NCBI RefSeq assembly: GCF_000181495.1
Contig: NZ_ABCF01000001.1
Span: 434,001-498,000, forward strand
Direction of reading: 5' to 3'
DNA length: 64,000 nucleotides
Source of the DNA: Bacillus sp. SG-1
GTDB taxonomy: Bacteria; Bacillota; Bacilli; Bacillales; Bacillaceae_B
Shown here: one piece after another, positions 46,704 to 55,683 of the stretch
How positions within the stretch are numbered: the first letter of the stretch is position 1
Layout: each line of letters begins with the position of its first letter
Made by a program: the position numbers and the translations under genes
The notes under the pieces: model-generated
What the model saw: the letters and a program-made list of their open reading frames with translations, nothing else
The model's database searches: none
Told to the model about the DNA's origin: nothing

Positions 46704-46752
46704 AAAAAAAAGGAATCCGTATATTTATATACACACGGATTCCTTTTTTTAC
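46704..46752. terminator. Bidirectional terminator
   Basis: AAAAAAAGGAATCCGT and ACGGATTCCTTTTTTT pair between two convergent genes. Confidence 0.9.
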
Positions 46753-47339
46753 TCTGAAATTTCGTCCAAAGTCTTTTCAAAACTTGGCGCAAAGTGTTCG
46801 AGAAAATATTCCACTTCAGGCATTTCCAGCCCTTTTATCTTTTCTTCTATTTGCTTTTTAGCAACAACAAATTCTCTATTACCGGCAGATAATTCGGATA
46901 CACATTTTAGGTAGGCGTCTAAAAGATCTGCGGCTTTAATATATTGAGTCAATTCTTTATCAGACTGATCGGATATGACACTTTTATAAGCTTCTTTTAA
47001 TTGTGCCGGCGCTTGATTTGTCAGTTTCTCTGCAGCAAGCTCCTCAATGTCCCTGAAATTTTTGAGGATATCACGGTTGTGGTGCTTGACCGGGGTAGGG
47101 ATATCACCAGTGAATACTTCTGTTACATCATGAAACAAGGATTGAGTTACGGCTTTCTCAGTATTGACTTTTTTATGGAAGACCTCATTTGCGATAGTGC
47201 AGAGGCTGTGTGTGAGAAGCGAGACATGAAATGAATGTTCGGCTACGTTTTCCTTCATCACATTCCTCATCAGACTCCAGCGTTCGATGTACCTGAGGCG
47301 ATATAAGTTTGCTAATAAATGACTTTCCACTATTTTCAC
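46749..47339 (-). CDS. HD-domain 5'-deoxynucleotidase (YfbR-like)
   Basis: 196 residues. Metal-binding H in NVAEHSFHV, HD in SLFHDVTEVFTGDIPTPVKH, and D in KAADLLDAYLKC match the YfbR/YGK1 family of deoxyribonucleoside 5'-monophosphatases. Length is typical. Cytoplasmic, nucleotide-pool balance. Monocistronic. Confidence 0.9.
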   Translation of the reverse strand: MKIVESHLLANLYRLRYIERWSLMRNVMKENVAEHSFHVSLLTHSLCTIANEVFHKKVNTEKAVTQSLFHDVTEVFTGDIPTPVKHHNRDILKNFRDIEELAAEKLTNQAPAQLKEAYKSVISDQSDKELTQYIKAADLLDAYLKCVSELSAGNREFVVAKKQIEEKIKGLEMPEVEYFLEHFAPSFEKTLDEISE

Positions 47340-47355
47340 TTCCTTAACGATCTAA

Positions 47356-47382
47356 AAGGCTCTTTTCGAAACTTTGTTGCTA
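47356..47382 (-). repeat. Dispersed short intergenic repeat, copy B
   Basis: Reverse complement of the repeat at 19480-19507, one base shorter. The remainder of 47340-47642 shows no gene. Confidence 0.7.
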
Positions 47383-47642
47383 TATGATGTGAAATTTAGA
47401 ATCACGGAACTTACCTTGATAAGCAAGCAAGCCCTTGTACCCAATGGGGCAATCCGGCCCTTTGCATGTTTCCGAAAACAACAATATTTCAAATACAGCT
47501 ATCTATAAACATATGAAAAAGTTTAAGCCATACACTCAAAATAAGCAAATAGGATACCAGCAGCTGAAGGAAGTTTGATTTTGGAAAATTGAAACTTTAA
47601 TTGTCTTGAACCGTATAAGGTAGTAACAAAGGAGGAGAGAGT

Positions 47643-48074
47643 ATGTCACCTTTGAAACGTATCTTGTTTTATATCCTGTATATTTCCGTTGTCTTGACTG
47701 TGCTTTATTACGGCTTACAGTATGAACATCACCTTCTGGAGAAATCCAAAGAAACATTTACTCTGTCGAGAACACTGCATTGGTATTCAGTCGTATTTTC
47801 CATTGTTGTAGGTGTTTTGCTTGCGATTCCCAACCTATTTTACAACCTTTATAAAAATGGAGCTTGGACTTATGATTGGATTAGAAGTGCAATTATAGGA
47901 ATTCCATCCCTTTTTATAACGCTGGTGCCTGTTCTTTACTGGGTCATTCCTGAGTTGTTTCAGTTCCTCACGGGACAATTCATATACCTTGCCGGCTCAA
48001 CCGAAATTCTCCCGACAGTGACTGGAATATTGTTTGGCTATACCATGATTTCAAGTCTGAGGGTTAAGGAATAA
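47643..48074 (+). CDS. Four-helix membrane protein
   Basis: 143 residues, hydrophobic helices at about 5-25, 42-65, 78-100 and 118-138. ATG behind AAAGGAGGAGAG. No recognised family. Confidence 0.7.
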   Translation: MSPLKRILFYILYISVVLTVLYYGLQYEHHLLEKSKETFTLSRTLHWYSVVFSIVVGVLLAIPNLFYNLYKNGAWTYDWIRSAIIGIPSLFITLVPVLYWVIPELFQFLTGQFIYLAGSTEILPTVTGILFGYTMISSLRVKE

Positions 48075-48077
48075 GCA

Positions 48078-48112
48078 AAAAAATCTTCCGCATTGGAAGA
48101 TTTTTTTACGTT
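48078..48112. terminator. Bidirectional terminator
   Basis: AAAAAATCTTCC and GGAAGATTTTTTT pair between convergent genes; the hairpin overlaps the last codons of trmL. Confidence 0.85.
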
Positions 48113-48576
48113 AAATGGGGGTATCCCTGCTGACGCAGAGCCTCATAGACCAATATAGCGGCTGTATTTGACAGGTTCAGGGAACGAACATTATCATTCA
48201 TCGGGATTCTCAAGAAGTGACCGTGATATCTTTCCGGTAAATCTTCAGGTAGTCCTGTTGTTTCTTTCCCGAACATAAAATAATGTTCCTTTGTAACATC
48301 ACTGAAATCAAAGGAAGAATGAGCTTTTTCGCCGTATGTCTCTATATAGTAAAACTCACCATGGTTTTTTGAAAAAAATTCCTCTAAAGAGTCATAATAC
48401 GTGATGTTGACAGACTCCCAGTAATCCAAACCTGCCCGTTTAATCATTTTTTCATCTGTTGAGAAGCCAATCGGCCGGATCAAGTGCAAAGCTGTATCCG
48501 TTACGGCACACGTAAGGGCAATGTTAGCGGTATTGGCGGGAATTTCTGGTTGATATAGTACTACATTTATCGCCAA
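48106..48576 (-). CDS. trmL: tRNA (cytidine/uridine-34-2'-O)-methyltransferase
   Basis: 156 residues, minimal SPOUT methyltransferase acting on the wobble base of some leucine tRNAs with S-adenosylmethionine. Knot motifs are present: FGKETTGLP and IPMNDNVRSLNLSNTAAILVYEALRQ. Oddity: the usual NTGNIxRTC near residue 16 reads NTANIALTC, replacing the normally conserved glycine and arginine. TTG start behind AGAGGTGACC. Otherwise full length and intact. Confidence 0.93.
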   Translation of the reverse strand: MAINVVLYQPEIPANTANIALTCAVTDTALHLIRPIGFSTDEKMIKRAGLDYWESVNITYYDSLEEFFSKNHGEFYYIETYGEKAHSSFDFSDVTKEHYFMFGKETTGLPEDLPERYHGHFLRIPMNDNVRSLNLSNTAAILVYEALRQQGYPHLT

Positions 48577-48845
48577 GGACGGTCACCTCTATCTCTAATT
48601 TTTCCTTTTGTATTATATCATACCATTGAAAGGGATGAAGGGGAGGGGGCTTCAGGGATTGTCAGTGAGCAATTATAGGAATAATAGGACCTTTCCCTCC
48701 GTCTCAGAGATATTTTAATTTCTAATGTGCATTTCTTTATAAACGACAGCACTTCCTAATGATAGCGGGTACTACATGGGGGGGCATTTTTTTGTCGAAA
48801 TTTCTTTATAGTTTAAATTTAAAAAAAGTATCAATAACTAATAAC

Positions 48846-48891
48846 GCTTACACATATATTGTAACTAGTTGGTTTGGTCTGCGAACAAACT
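48846..48891 (+). promoter_or_regulatory. Operator-like region upstream of the ROK gene
   Basis: GTTTGgtctgcgaaCAAAC (48872-48890) is an interrupted palindrome of the type bound by ROK regulators such as XylR. Just upstream, TAATAACGCTTACA (48839-48852) resembles a cre site with two mismatches. Together they suggest self-regulation and catabolite control of the amino-sugar operon. Nothing else is apparent in 48577-48838. Confidence 0.5.
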
Positions 48892-48917
48892 ATCTATGAA
48901 CAGATGGAGGTGAAACG

Positions 48918-50036
48918 TTGAAAAAGGGAGACTATGAATTAATTAAGCAAATTAATCGACGTTTAATTCTATCCGCAGTAAGAAACCAACAGCCTGTATC
49001 AAGAGCAGCGTTGTCTAGAGAACTGGGACTGAGTAAATCTACTGTTTCTGGAATTGTAGATGAGCTAATTAAAAAGAAACTTATTATTGAAGAAGGACAA
49101 GGTGAATCGACGAAAGAAGGTGGACGTAAGGGCATTCAATTGTTCTTTAATCCAAAATGTTCTTTTGGTATCGGAGTAGATATTGGGGGGACGAAAATCT
49201 TACTGGTTGTAACAGATTTGGATGGAGAAATCATATTTAAAGAGGAACATCCAACTGAAAAGAATCCTGAAAAAATCGTGAAGTTAATCTACAACTTCAT
49301 AGATCGCTCGAACACACCACTTGACCTTATATCTGCGATGGGGATTGGCGTTCCTTCCATTATAAATACGAAAGAAGGAATTGTAGTGGATGCCCCCGCT
49401 TTAAAATGGAGGGATTATAGATTCTTAGATTTCCTAAAGGAAAAATTTGAATTTCCATGTTTTCTAAATAATGATGTAAATTGCGCAATGTATGGAGAGT
49501 TGAGATTTGGAGCAGGACGTGATTGTTCAGACTTACTCTTCATTGCCATTGGAACAGGTGTAGGCAGTGCGGTTTATGCAAACGGTCAAATTGTAGAAGG
49601 AGCAACTTTCTCAGCCGGGGAAATAGGATATCTCGTTGATAAGTCTGATGTTGAAAACGGATACAAGAGAGTTCCTGGAGAGTTTGGTGCTTTTGAAAAT
49701 AAAACATCAGGAACAGCTCTAACCAAATATGGGATGACTCCAAAAGAATTATTTGATCAATATTATCAAGGAGATAGAGAGGCCCAAGAAATTATTAAAG
49801 ATTTCACACTAAACTTGGCTATAGCTATTGCGAATGCATCTTGTCTATTAAACTCAAGTAAAGTCATTATAGGCGGAGGCGTTTCACGTTCGATGGTGGG
49901 TATTATTCAACACATTCAAAGGCTTGCAAATCAGTGGACCCCATTCTTTGTTGAAATTGAATCATCTCAATTTCAAACAGATGCTGGTGCAATTGGAGCT
50001 GTTGCTTATGCTTTTGAAATGCTTGAATCATTATAA
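48918..50036 (+). CDS. ROK-family transcriptional regulator
   Basis: 372 residues. N-terminal winged helix (AVRNQQPVSRAALSRELGLSKSTVSGIVDELIKKKLI, about 18-60), then a sugar-kinase-like domain with GVDIGGTKILLV, IGVPSI, FLNNDVNCAM and AIGTGVGSAV. The zinc-binding histidine/cysteine cluster of typical ROK proteins is missing: the matching region reads AGEIGYLVDKSDVENG. TTG start behind TGGAGGTGAAA. It is the first gene of the transporter-nagB operon and most likely its repressor. Confidence 0.88.
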   Translation: MKKGDYELIKQINRRLILSAVRNQQPVSRAALSRELGLSKSTVSGIVDELIKKKLIIEEGQGESTKEGGRKGIQLFFNPKCSFGIGVDIGGTKILLVVTDLDGEIIFKEEHPTEKNPEKIVKLIYNFIDRSNTPLDLISAMGIGVPSIINTKEGIVVDAPALKWRDYRFLDFLKEKFEFPCFLNNDVNCAMYGELRFGAGRDCSDLLFIAIGTGVGSAVYANGQIVEGATFSAGEIGYLVDKSDVENGYKRVPGEFGAFENKTSGTALTKYGMTPKELFDQYYQGDREAQEIIKDFTLNLAIAIANASCLLNSSKVIIGGGVSRSMVGIIQHIQRLANQWTPFFVEIESSQFQTDAGAIGAVAYAFEMLESL

Positions 50037-50054
50037 AACAAAGGGGAGATAGGT

Positions 50055-51314
50055 ATGAAAAAATGGTTGGCTGTCGTAATGGTATGTTTATTAGTTTTTG
50101 GGATGTCAGCGTGTTCTTCCAGCAATGAAAAAACAAGTGGTGAAGGCGTAACTCTTAATGCGCTCTTTATGAAACAGGCGGGGTATAGTGAAGAAGATGT
50201 AAAAAACATCACAAAAGAATTTGAAGATAAAAATCCTGGTATCAAAGTAAATCCAACTTTTGTGCCATATGAATCATTAGAACAAAAAATACAAACTTCA
50301 GCTAAATCAGGTGGTTATGATGTTGTCATCGTTGATGCTCCATGGACAGCAAAATTCGCGCAGGCCGGATTTGTTAAAGATGTTTCTGACAAGATCTCAG
50401 ATGACGTAAAATCCGAAGTGTTCCAGGGTGCTTTAGACTCGGTTAGCTATGATGGTAAGAATTATGGAATGCCATGGTTAAATGATACGAAGTATTTATT
50501 TTATAACAAAGAGATGCTAAAAAAAGCTGGTTTCGAAAATCCCCCAGAAACTTGGGAGGAACTAATGGAACAGGCGAAGGTGATAAAAGATAAAGGGATT
50601 GTTGAATATCCAATTGTTTGGAGTTGGTCTCAAGCTGAGGCATTGGTTTGTGATGTAACCGCTCTAGTAGGTTCATTTGGCGGGTCACTGGTGGATGACA
50701 ATGGAAAGCCAACTGTCACGTCTTCTGAAAATGAAAAAGCGGTTAATTTTATGGTGGACAGCTTAAGTGATGGAATCTCAAATCCAGAATCTACTCAGTA
50801 CTTAGAGGAAGATGTACGTGGTGTATTTTCAAGTGGAAAAGCAGCGTTTGCTTTAAACTGGACCTATATGTTCAATATGGCTAATGATGAAAAAGAATCA
50901 AGTATAGCCGGCCAAGTTGGTATTTCTCCGGTACCAGGTGCTAATCAAAGCACTGGAAAAAGTGTAAATGGCGGAATGGGATTATCTGTTACATCAGGAA
51001 GTAAACACGATGAGGAAGCTTGGAAATATATCGAATACTTATCTTCTAAAGAAGTACAAAAAAATTACGCTAAAAATGCTCTACCTATCTGGAAATCACT
51101 ATATAAGGATGAAGAAGTTGTGAAAACTGGTCCAGAAGTAGTGGAAGCTTCTAAAACACAATACGAAAATCTTGTCAATCGTCCACGTGTTCCTTGGTAT
51201 GGAGAGTTCTCAAATGTGATTCAGGTTGAACTTCAAAAAGCATTATTAGGTAGTGAAAAGACATTTGAGGCATTATCAAATATTCAAAATAAAGCCAAAG
51301 AAATTACAAATTAA
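50055..51314 (+). CDS. Sugar ABC transporter substrate-binding lipoprotein
   Basis: 419 residues. Lipobox MSAC (about 16-19), then a family-1 solute-binding fold (EDVKNITKEFEDKNPGIKVNPTFVPYESLEQKIQ, GYDVVIVDAPWTAKFAQAGFVKDV, MPWLNDTKYLFYNKEMLKKAGF, GGMGLSVTSGSKHDEEAWKYIEYL). Captures a sugar outside the cell for the two permeases that follow. NagB in the operon points to an amino sugar such as GlcNAc or chitobiose. 18 bases after the ROK gene. Confidence 0.92.
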   Translation: MKKWLAVVMVCLLVFGMSACSSSNEKTSGEGVTLNALFMKQAGYSEEDVKNITKEFEDKNPGIKVNPTFVPYESLEQKIQTSAKSGGYDVVIVDAPWTAKFAQAGFVKDVSDKISDDVKSEVFQGALDSVSYDGKNYGMPWLNDTKYLFYNKEMLKKAGFENPPETWEELMEQAKVIKDKGIVEYPIVWSWSQAEALVCDVTALVGSFGGSLVDDNGKPTVTSSENEKAVNFMVDSLSDGISNPESTQYLEEDVRGVFSSGKAAFALNWTYMFNMANDEKESSIAGQVGISPVPGANQSTGKSVNGGMGLSVTSGSKHDEEAWKYIEYLSSKEVQKNYAKNALPIWKSLYKDEEVVKTGPEVVEASKTQYENLVNRPRVPWYGEFSNVIQVELQKALLGSEKTFEALSNIQNKAKEITN

Positions 51315-51332
51315 TAAATCTAGTAATTCGGA

Positions 51333-51362
51333 TAAAAGGAGGTTACCCCTCCTTTTATTCTT
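51333..51362 (+). terminator. Intra-operon attenuator hairpin
   Basis: ATAAAAGGAGG and CCCTCCTTTTAT pair around 4 bases, then TT..TT. Placed between the binding-protein gene and the permease genes, it would lower permease expression relative to the binding protein or protect its mRNA end. Confidence 0.75.
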
Positions 51363-51382
51363 ATAAAGGAGGCGAATCAATA

Positions 51383-52261
51383 ATGAAATCTAGAAATGAA
51401 AAATGGTTCGCATTATCAATACTATTACCAGCGATCATAATTGTTTTCGGAGTCGTTTTAATTCCACTAATTCAAACGTTCATTTTCACGTTTAAGGATA
51501 TGAAGTTAATTTCTGCTACCTACGATCAATTCCTCGGATTAGCTAATTATATTGAAATACTCTCTGATGCAGAGTTTTGGAGCACCGTGGGAAGAACAGG
51601 ATATTTCACGGTTGTTTCCTTAATAGTGGAATTATCACTGGGAATTCTAATTGCTTTATTAATAAATGAAAATCTCAAAGGAAGAGCTTTCTTGCGAACT
51701 GTCATTATTCTTCCGTGGGCTGTTCCCACAATCGTTAATGGTGCTTTATGGAAGTGGATTTATCATCCAGAGTATGGGGCATTAAATGCATTGTTTAGTC
51801 AGTTGGGGGTTATTAGTGAATACAAATCCTGGCTCGGAGACCCATGGTTAGCGATGAATATGATTATCTTTGCAGACGCTTGGAAAATGACGCCGTTAGT
51901 TGTCATGTTTATGCTTGCGTCTATGCAAATGGTTAATAAGTCTATGTACGAAGCTGCTGTGGTGGATGGAGCTGGTCCATTAGAGCGTTTTCTTCATCTC
52001 ACATTGCCACATTTAAAACCTACTATTCTTGTAGTATTGGTCATGAGAACGATGGAGATGTTTAAGGTGTTCGATATCATTTATGCGACGACTCGTGGAG
52101 GGCCGGCAAATGGGACGTTAACCTTAACTTACGATGCCTACTTAAAAGCTTTCGTTGAATTAGACTATTCCAAAGGTGCTACCATCTCTTATTTGATAGC
52201 ATTCTTTGTCATTATTCTAACGATAATCTATGTAAGAATCATGAAAGAGAAAGGAGCGTAA
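51383..52261 (+). CDS. Sugar ABC transporter permease, MalF-like
   Basis: 292 residues, six membrane helices. The ATPase-contact loop reads EAAVVDGAGPLERFLHLTLPHLKPTI (EAA motif). Strong AAAGGAGG site. Partner of the next permease; no ATPase gene is linked, so a shared MsmX-type ATPase is likely. Confidence 0.92.
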   Translation: MKSRNEKWFALSILLPAIIIVFGVVLIPLIQTFIFTFKDMKLISATYDQFLGLANYIEILSDAEFWSTVGRTGYFTVVSLIVELSLGILIALLINENLKGRAFLRTVIILPWAVPTIVNGALWKWIYHPEYGALNALFSQLGVISEYKSWLGDPWLAMNMIIFADAWKMTPLVVMFMLASMQMVNKSMYEAAVVDGAGPLERFLHLTLPHLKPTILVVLVMRTMEMFKVFDIIYATTRGGPANGTLTLTYDAYLKAFVELDYSKGATISYLIAFFVIILTIIYVRIMKEKGA

Positions 52262-52264
52262 GGA

Positions 52265-53113
52265 ATGAAAACTAACAAATGCTTTCGCCTTATTCAATAT
52301 ATATTTGGAATTATTGTCGTTTTCTTTACCCTTGCTCCTTATGTTTGGTTATTTATATCAAGTGTTTCTTTTCAAAAAGACTTAACGACAGTTCCGCTAC
52401 GATGGATTCAACCAGATTTAACTTTTAGTAGATATATAGAGATTTTCACGAATCCAGACAACCCAGTTGCGTATACGTTTAAACAAGCTATGGGGAATTC
52501 AATCATTATTGGAATTTCTTGTATGACTATTTCTTTAGTGGTTGGCAGCCTAGCTGCTTATGCAGTTGCAAGGCTAACATTTCCATTTCAGAAGTATTTA
52601 GTATTTATGTTTCTCTTTACCTATATGATTCCGCCGGTAGTTATTGTCATTCCTTTATATTTACTTTTTAGTCAGTTGGGGTGGTTAGATTCTAAAGGAA
52701 CTTTGATTCTATTAAATTTAACATTCATTATTCCGTTTACCATTTGGGTAATGCAATCCTATTTTAAATCGTTCTCAAAAGAAATGGAGGAAGCAGCATT
52801 TATCGATGGATGCAGCCGTCTTCAGGCACTTTGGTATGTTGTAATACCAATCATTAGACCAGGGTTAATGGCAACGGCTATTCTTTCATTTTTATTAAGT
52901 TGGGAAGAATTTTTCTACTCATTACTCTTTACTTCATCACTAGAAGCAAAGACGATTTCGGTAGCGATAGCAGAATTTAGTGGGAAAAATGCCGTAGATT
53001 ATGGAATGATAGCAACAGGAGGTATATTGGCAACATTACCTCCATTAATTATTATTATTTTATTTCAAAAACACTTAGTCACCGGTATGACGGCAGGAGG
53101 AGTGAAAGAATGA
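52265..53113 (+). CDS. Sugar ABC transporter permease, MalG-like
   Basis: 282 residues, six membrane helices, EAA loop EEAAFIDGCSRLQALWYVVIPIIRPG. Starts 4 bases after the first permease and overlaps nagB by 4 bases (ATGA), so all are translated together. Confidence 0.92.
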   Translation: MKTNKCFRLIQYIFGIIVVFFTLAPYVWLFISSVSFQKDLTTVPLRWIQPDLTFSRYIEIFTNPDNPVAYTFKQAMGNSIIIGISCMTISLVVGSLAAYAVARLTFPFQKYLVFMFLFTYMIPPVVIVIPLYLLFSQLGWLDSKGTLILLNLTFIIPFTIWVMQSYFKSFSKEMEEAAFIDGCSRLQALWYVVIPIIRPGLMATAILSFLLSWEEFFYSLLFTSSLEAKTISVAIAEFSGKNAVDYGMIATGGILATLPPLIIIILFQKHLVTGMTAGGVKE

Positions 53114-53841
53114 ATATTAAGATCTATACAAATTACGAAGAAATGTCAAAACATGCATGTCAGATTATCATTGACCAAGTGAAACAGAATCCCTTTTCTG
53201 TATTTGTTATTCCAGGGGGAAACACACCCGCACGAATGGTTGACTTCTTAGTAGATGCTTATAAGGAAAATAAGGTTAGTTTTAAAAAATGTACTTTCAT
53301 AGGATTAGATGAATGGGTGGGCTTAGGAAAAGAGAATGAAGGAAGTTGTCAGCATTTCTTGTTTACTAATTTGTTCAGCCAAATTGATGTTAATCCAGAA
53401 AATCTAATTTTCTTTGATGCAACATCGGAAAATTTAAATTTCGAATGTGAAAAGATAGATAAGAAAATTAAAGAACTTGGTGGAGTAGATATTATGGTAT
53501 TAGGAATAGGTTTAAATGGACACCTAGGATTTAATGAGCCAGGCATCTCTTTTGAGAAACAGAGCCATATTATTGATTTAGATGAAACAACAACATCTGT
53601 TGGTAAAAAGTATTTTTCCGAAAATAGTGTTCCTAATAGAGGAATCACGCTGGGGATCGGGAATATACTTGATGCAAAGAAAATTCTTTTACTAGCTAAT
53701 GGAAAAGAAAAATCAAAAATACTGAAGAAAGTAGTAGATACTGACCCAACTGAAGCTATTCCAGCAACTGTTTTGAAACTTCATAAAGATGCTGAAGTTT
53801 TTTTAGATGAAGGGGCGGGGCAATATTTAGTTGTGGATTGA
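53110..53841 (+). CDS. nagB: Glucosamine-6-phosphate deaminase
   Basis: 243 residues. Converts glucosamine-6-phosphate to fructose-6-phosphate and ammonia. Motifs: VIPGGNTPARMV (phosphate loop), GLDEWVGLGKENEGSC, and the active-site LGIGLNGHLGFNEPG. The phosphate loop and DEW segment are slightly closer to 6-phosphogluconolactonases than in B. subtilis NagB, but the NGHxxFNEPG motif decides for the deaminase. No nagA is linked. Confidence 0.88.
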   Translation: MNIKIYTNYEEMSKHACQIIIDQVKQNPFSVFVIPGGNTPARMVDFLVDAYKENKVSFKKCTFIGLDEWVGLGKENEGSCQHFLFTNLFSQIDVNPENLIFFDATSENLNFECEKIDKKIKELGGVDIMVLGIGLNGHLGFNEPGISFEKQSHIIDLDETTTSVGKKYFSENSVPNRGITLGIGNILDAKKILLLANGKEKSKILKKVVDTDPTEAIPATVLKLHKDAEVFLDEGAGQYLVVD

Positions 53842-53943
53842 CCATTTGGTATTCTTGGTACACAGGTTTACCACAATTTGTAATGTGACCTATCATCCAA
53901 ATTGCAACTGTAGGTTTTAGCGTTTTTGAGCCGAGCATAACAA

Positions 53944-53986
53944 AGGGGACAGGTAAGATTCCCATTGTCTTATACCCCTTTCCTCA
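53944..53986 (+). terminator. Hairpin after the nag operon
   Basis: AAAGGGG and CCCCTTT enclose an inner TAAGA/TCTTA stem; no long T-run, so termination is only probable. Confidence 0.5.
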
Positions 53987-53999
53987 AAATAGAACAAAG

Positions 54000-54142
54000 T
54001 ACTAACCCCTGGCTTAATGAATATCATGACAACAAACTTTCTATAGCTGAAAAAAACCGAGAGGCACCATTTCCATAAAGTAGAGCTTGTTTGGCGGCAT
54101 GATTAAGATTCCCATTGGCCCGGGATAGAAGCGGAAAATCAA
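54000..54142 (+). pseudogene. Partial duplicate of 29527-29672
   Basis: About 143 bases align with the leader and first 23 codons of the unknown gene at 29604 (shared blocks ACAACAAACTT, CTTGTTTGGCGGCATGAT, GGCCCGGG, AAGCGGAAAATC). The start codon is ATA and a TAG follows at once, so it cannot be expressed. Confidence 0.8.
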
Positions 54143-54199
54143 AAAGGCGGTTGTTTAGGTTAACAAAATAGCTTAACAATACTTATGCATAGCAAAGAT

Positions 54200-54263
54200 C
54201 ACCCAAATTCAGGTCTAAACAATGGCTATTAGCAAGTCGTGAGTTTGGGTGCCTTTTTACTTG
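54200..54263 (+). terminator. Terminator-like hairpin
   Basis: CACCCAAA and TTTGGGTG pair across about 40 bases and are followed by TTTTT. Confidence 0.5.
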
Positions 54264-54453
54264 TTATTTCATATATAATTCTAAGCCTAGTTTCAGACAG
54301 GCTTAAGAAAGCGCAAAGGCATATCTAATCAGAAGGCTTGTGAATTTTTTGTTTTAAGAAAGGCCATATATTTTTGAAATATTGAAATCTGATGAGCGGA
54401 AATATAGAACTATATTAAGTTAAAAATTCTACAATGAATGAGGCAGGAATGAT

Positions 54454-55565
54454 ATGAACACTATTACATTACTAAATAGCTTTTACCGGGAAGATGTAAT
54501 TTCAGATCTGATCTGTCATCTGATCAATCATGAAAGTGAATTTGCCAGTTGGTTTGCTAAGCACATCTGTGAAGTATCAAATACTAATGCTGAGTTTGTT
54601 GCAAGGACACGTATTGGACTGGGAAGAGGGATAGGTACGCCTGATTTAGTGATTGAGAGAAGGCAAAACGCAGAAACAGACCTAATTATTGTTATCGAAA
54701 ATAAACTAGGTACTCTTGAAGGGGAGGAACAAACAAATAGATACGCCTCCGAGGAAGGGGTGAAGAAGCTGCGCACTGCACTTCAGGCTGGCCCCGATAC
54801 TCCGATGGTATATTTGTTTCTAACATTAGATCCGTTCACCCCCGCAGCAAACCCATCCTTCAAGAAAAAGGACTTCCAGGAGTTCATTGATGTGAACTGG
54901 GATGAGATGATCAGGGATGAAGCGGCAAGAAAGGTTATCTCCGATTATACTGCATTGCTAAAAGAGTTCTATGAACCTATTACTACAACCGAAACGACGG
55001 ATGTTGTTTCTACAAAGTATAAAGAAATCAATTCATTACAGAGGAAGTTAATTTGGATTAAGTTCCTTCAATCTCTTCAGCATTCCCTTCCTGGTAAACT
55101 TTCAATGACATTCGGGGAGGCAGGAGGTTTCGGAAGAAATGCCACCGTCTTTCTATTCAGTAAAAAAGACTGGGTGCGAAATAACTTTGATGGCAACAAA
55201 TTAAACGCCGATTCCATTCCGTCCTTTTCGAGCTGTCGATCGACTTGTTAAACTCCAGTGCAGTTACTGATTTTGCCCTGCATTATGAACCCAACCCATA
55301 TAAACCGAAGAAGGAATATATAAAGGTAGATGGATACATCGAATATGTGCAACTTCGTGAGGGAAGGACAGCATTTTTTCATCAAGGCATTAACAAACTA
55401 AATCAAAATGAAGGCTATATCAAAAGAAAGGGAAGTAACTCGATTTAAAAATCAATCTTAACAAAAGTGATAGATTTGAAAATGTAATTAATGAATTAAT
55501 GGCAAGCATGGAGAAGCTATCTCCACTTGTGGATGAGATGCCGGAGTTAAAGAGTTTGCATTAGA
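54454..55565 (+). pseudogene. PD-(D/E)XK nuclease-like gene with two frameshifts
   Basis: Segment one (54454-about 55215) contains GTPDLVIE...IIVIENKLGTLEGEEQTNRY, the D-ExK arrangement of the PD-(D/E)XK superfamily found in many restriction- or defence-linked proteins. The frame then shifts near 55220 (FELSIDLLNSSAVTDFALHYEPNPY) and again near 55432 (LDLKINLNKSDRFENVINELM to PELKSLH, stop 55563-55565). Joined product about 370 residues. ATG behind GCAGGAATGAT. Either decayed or carrying two indel errors. No methylase or other partner is adjacent. Confidence 0.7.
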
Positions 55566-55615
55566 TAGTTGATAGGAAAGGGGTGTGACCCACCAAGTCC
55601 TGCATCTGTATAAAA

Positions 55616-55648
55616 ATATCCGTTGCCCAAAAGAAAGGGACAACGGAT
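55616..55648. terminator. Hairpin between convergent genes
   Basis: ATCCGTTG and CAACGGAT pair with an inner CC/GG. Confidence 0.6.
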
Positions 55649-55683
55649 ACTTTGTGCACTGTACTTTAAGTTTGTATGGAGGT

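Noticed and set aside
55245-55448. Separate 67-codon gene after the nuclease-like ORF
   Set aside because: It is the continuation of the same protein in another frame, with no ribosome site.
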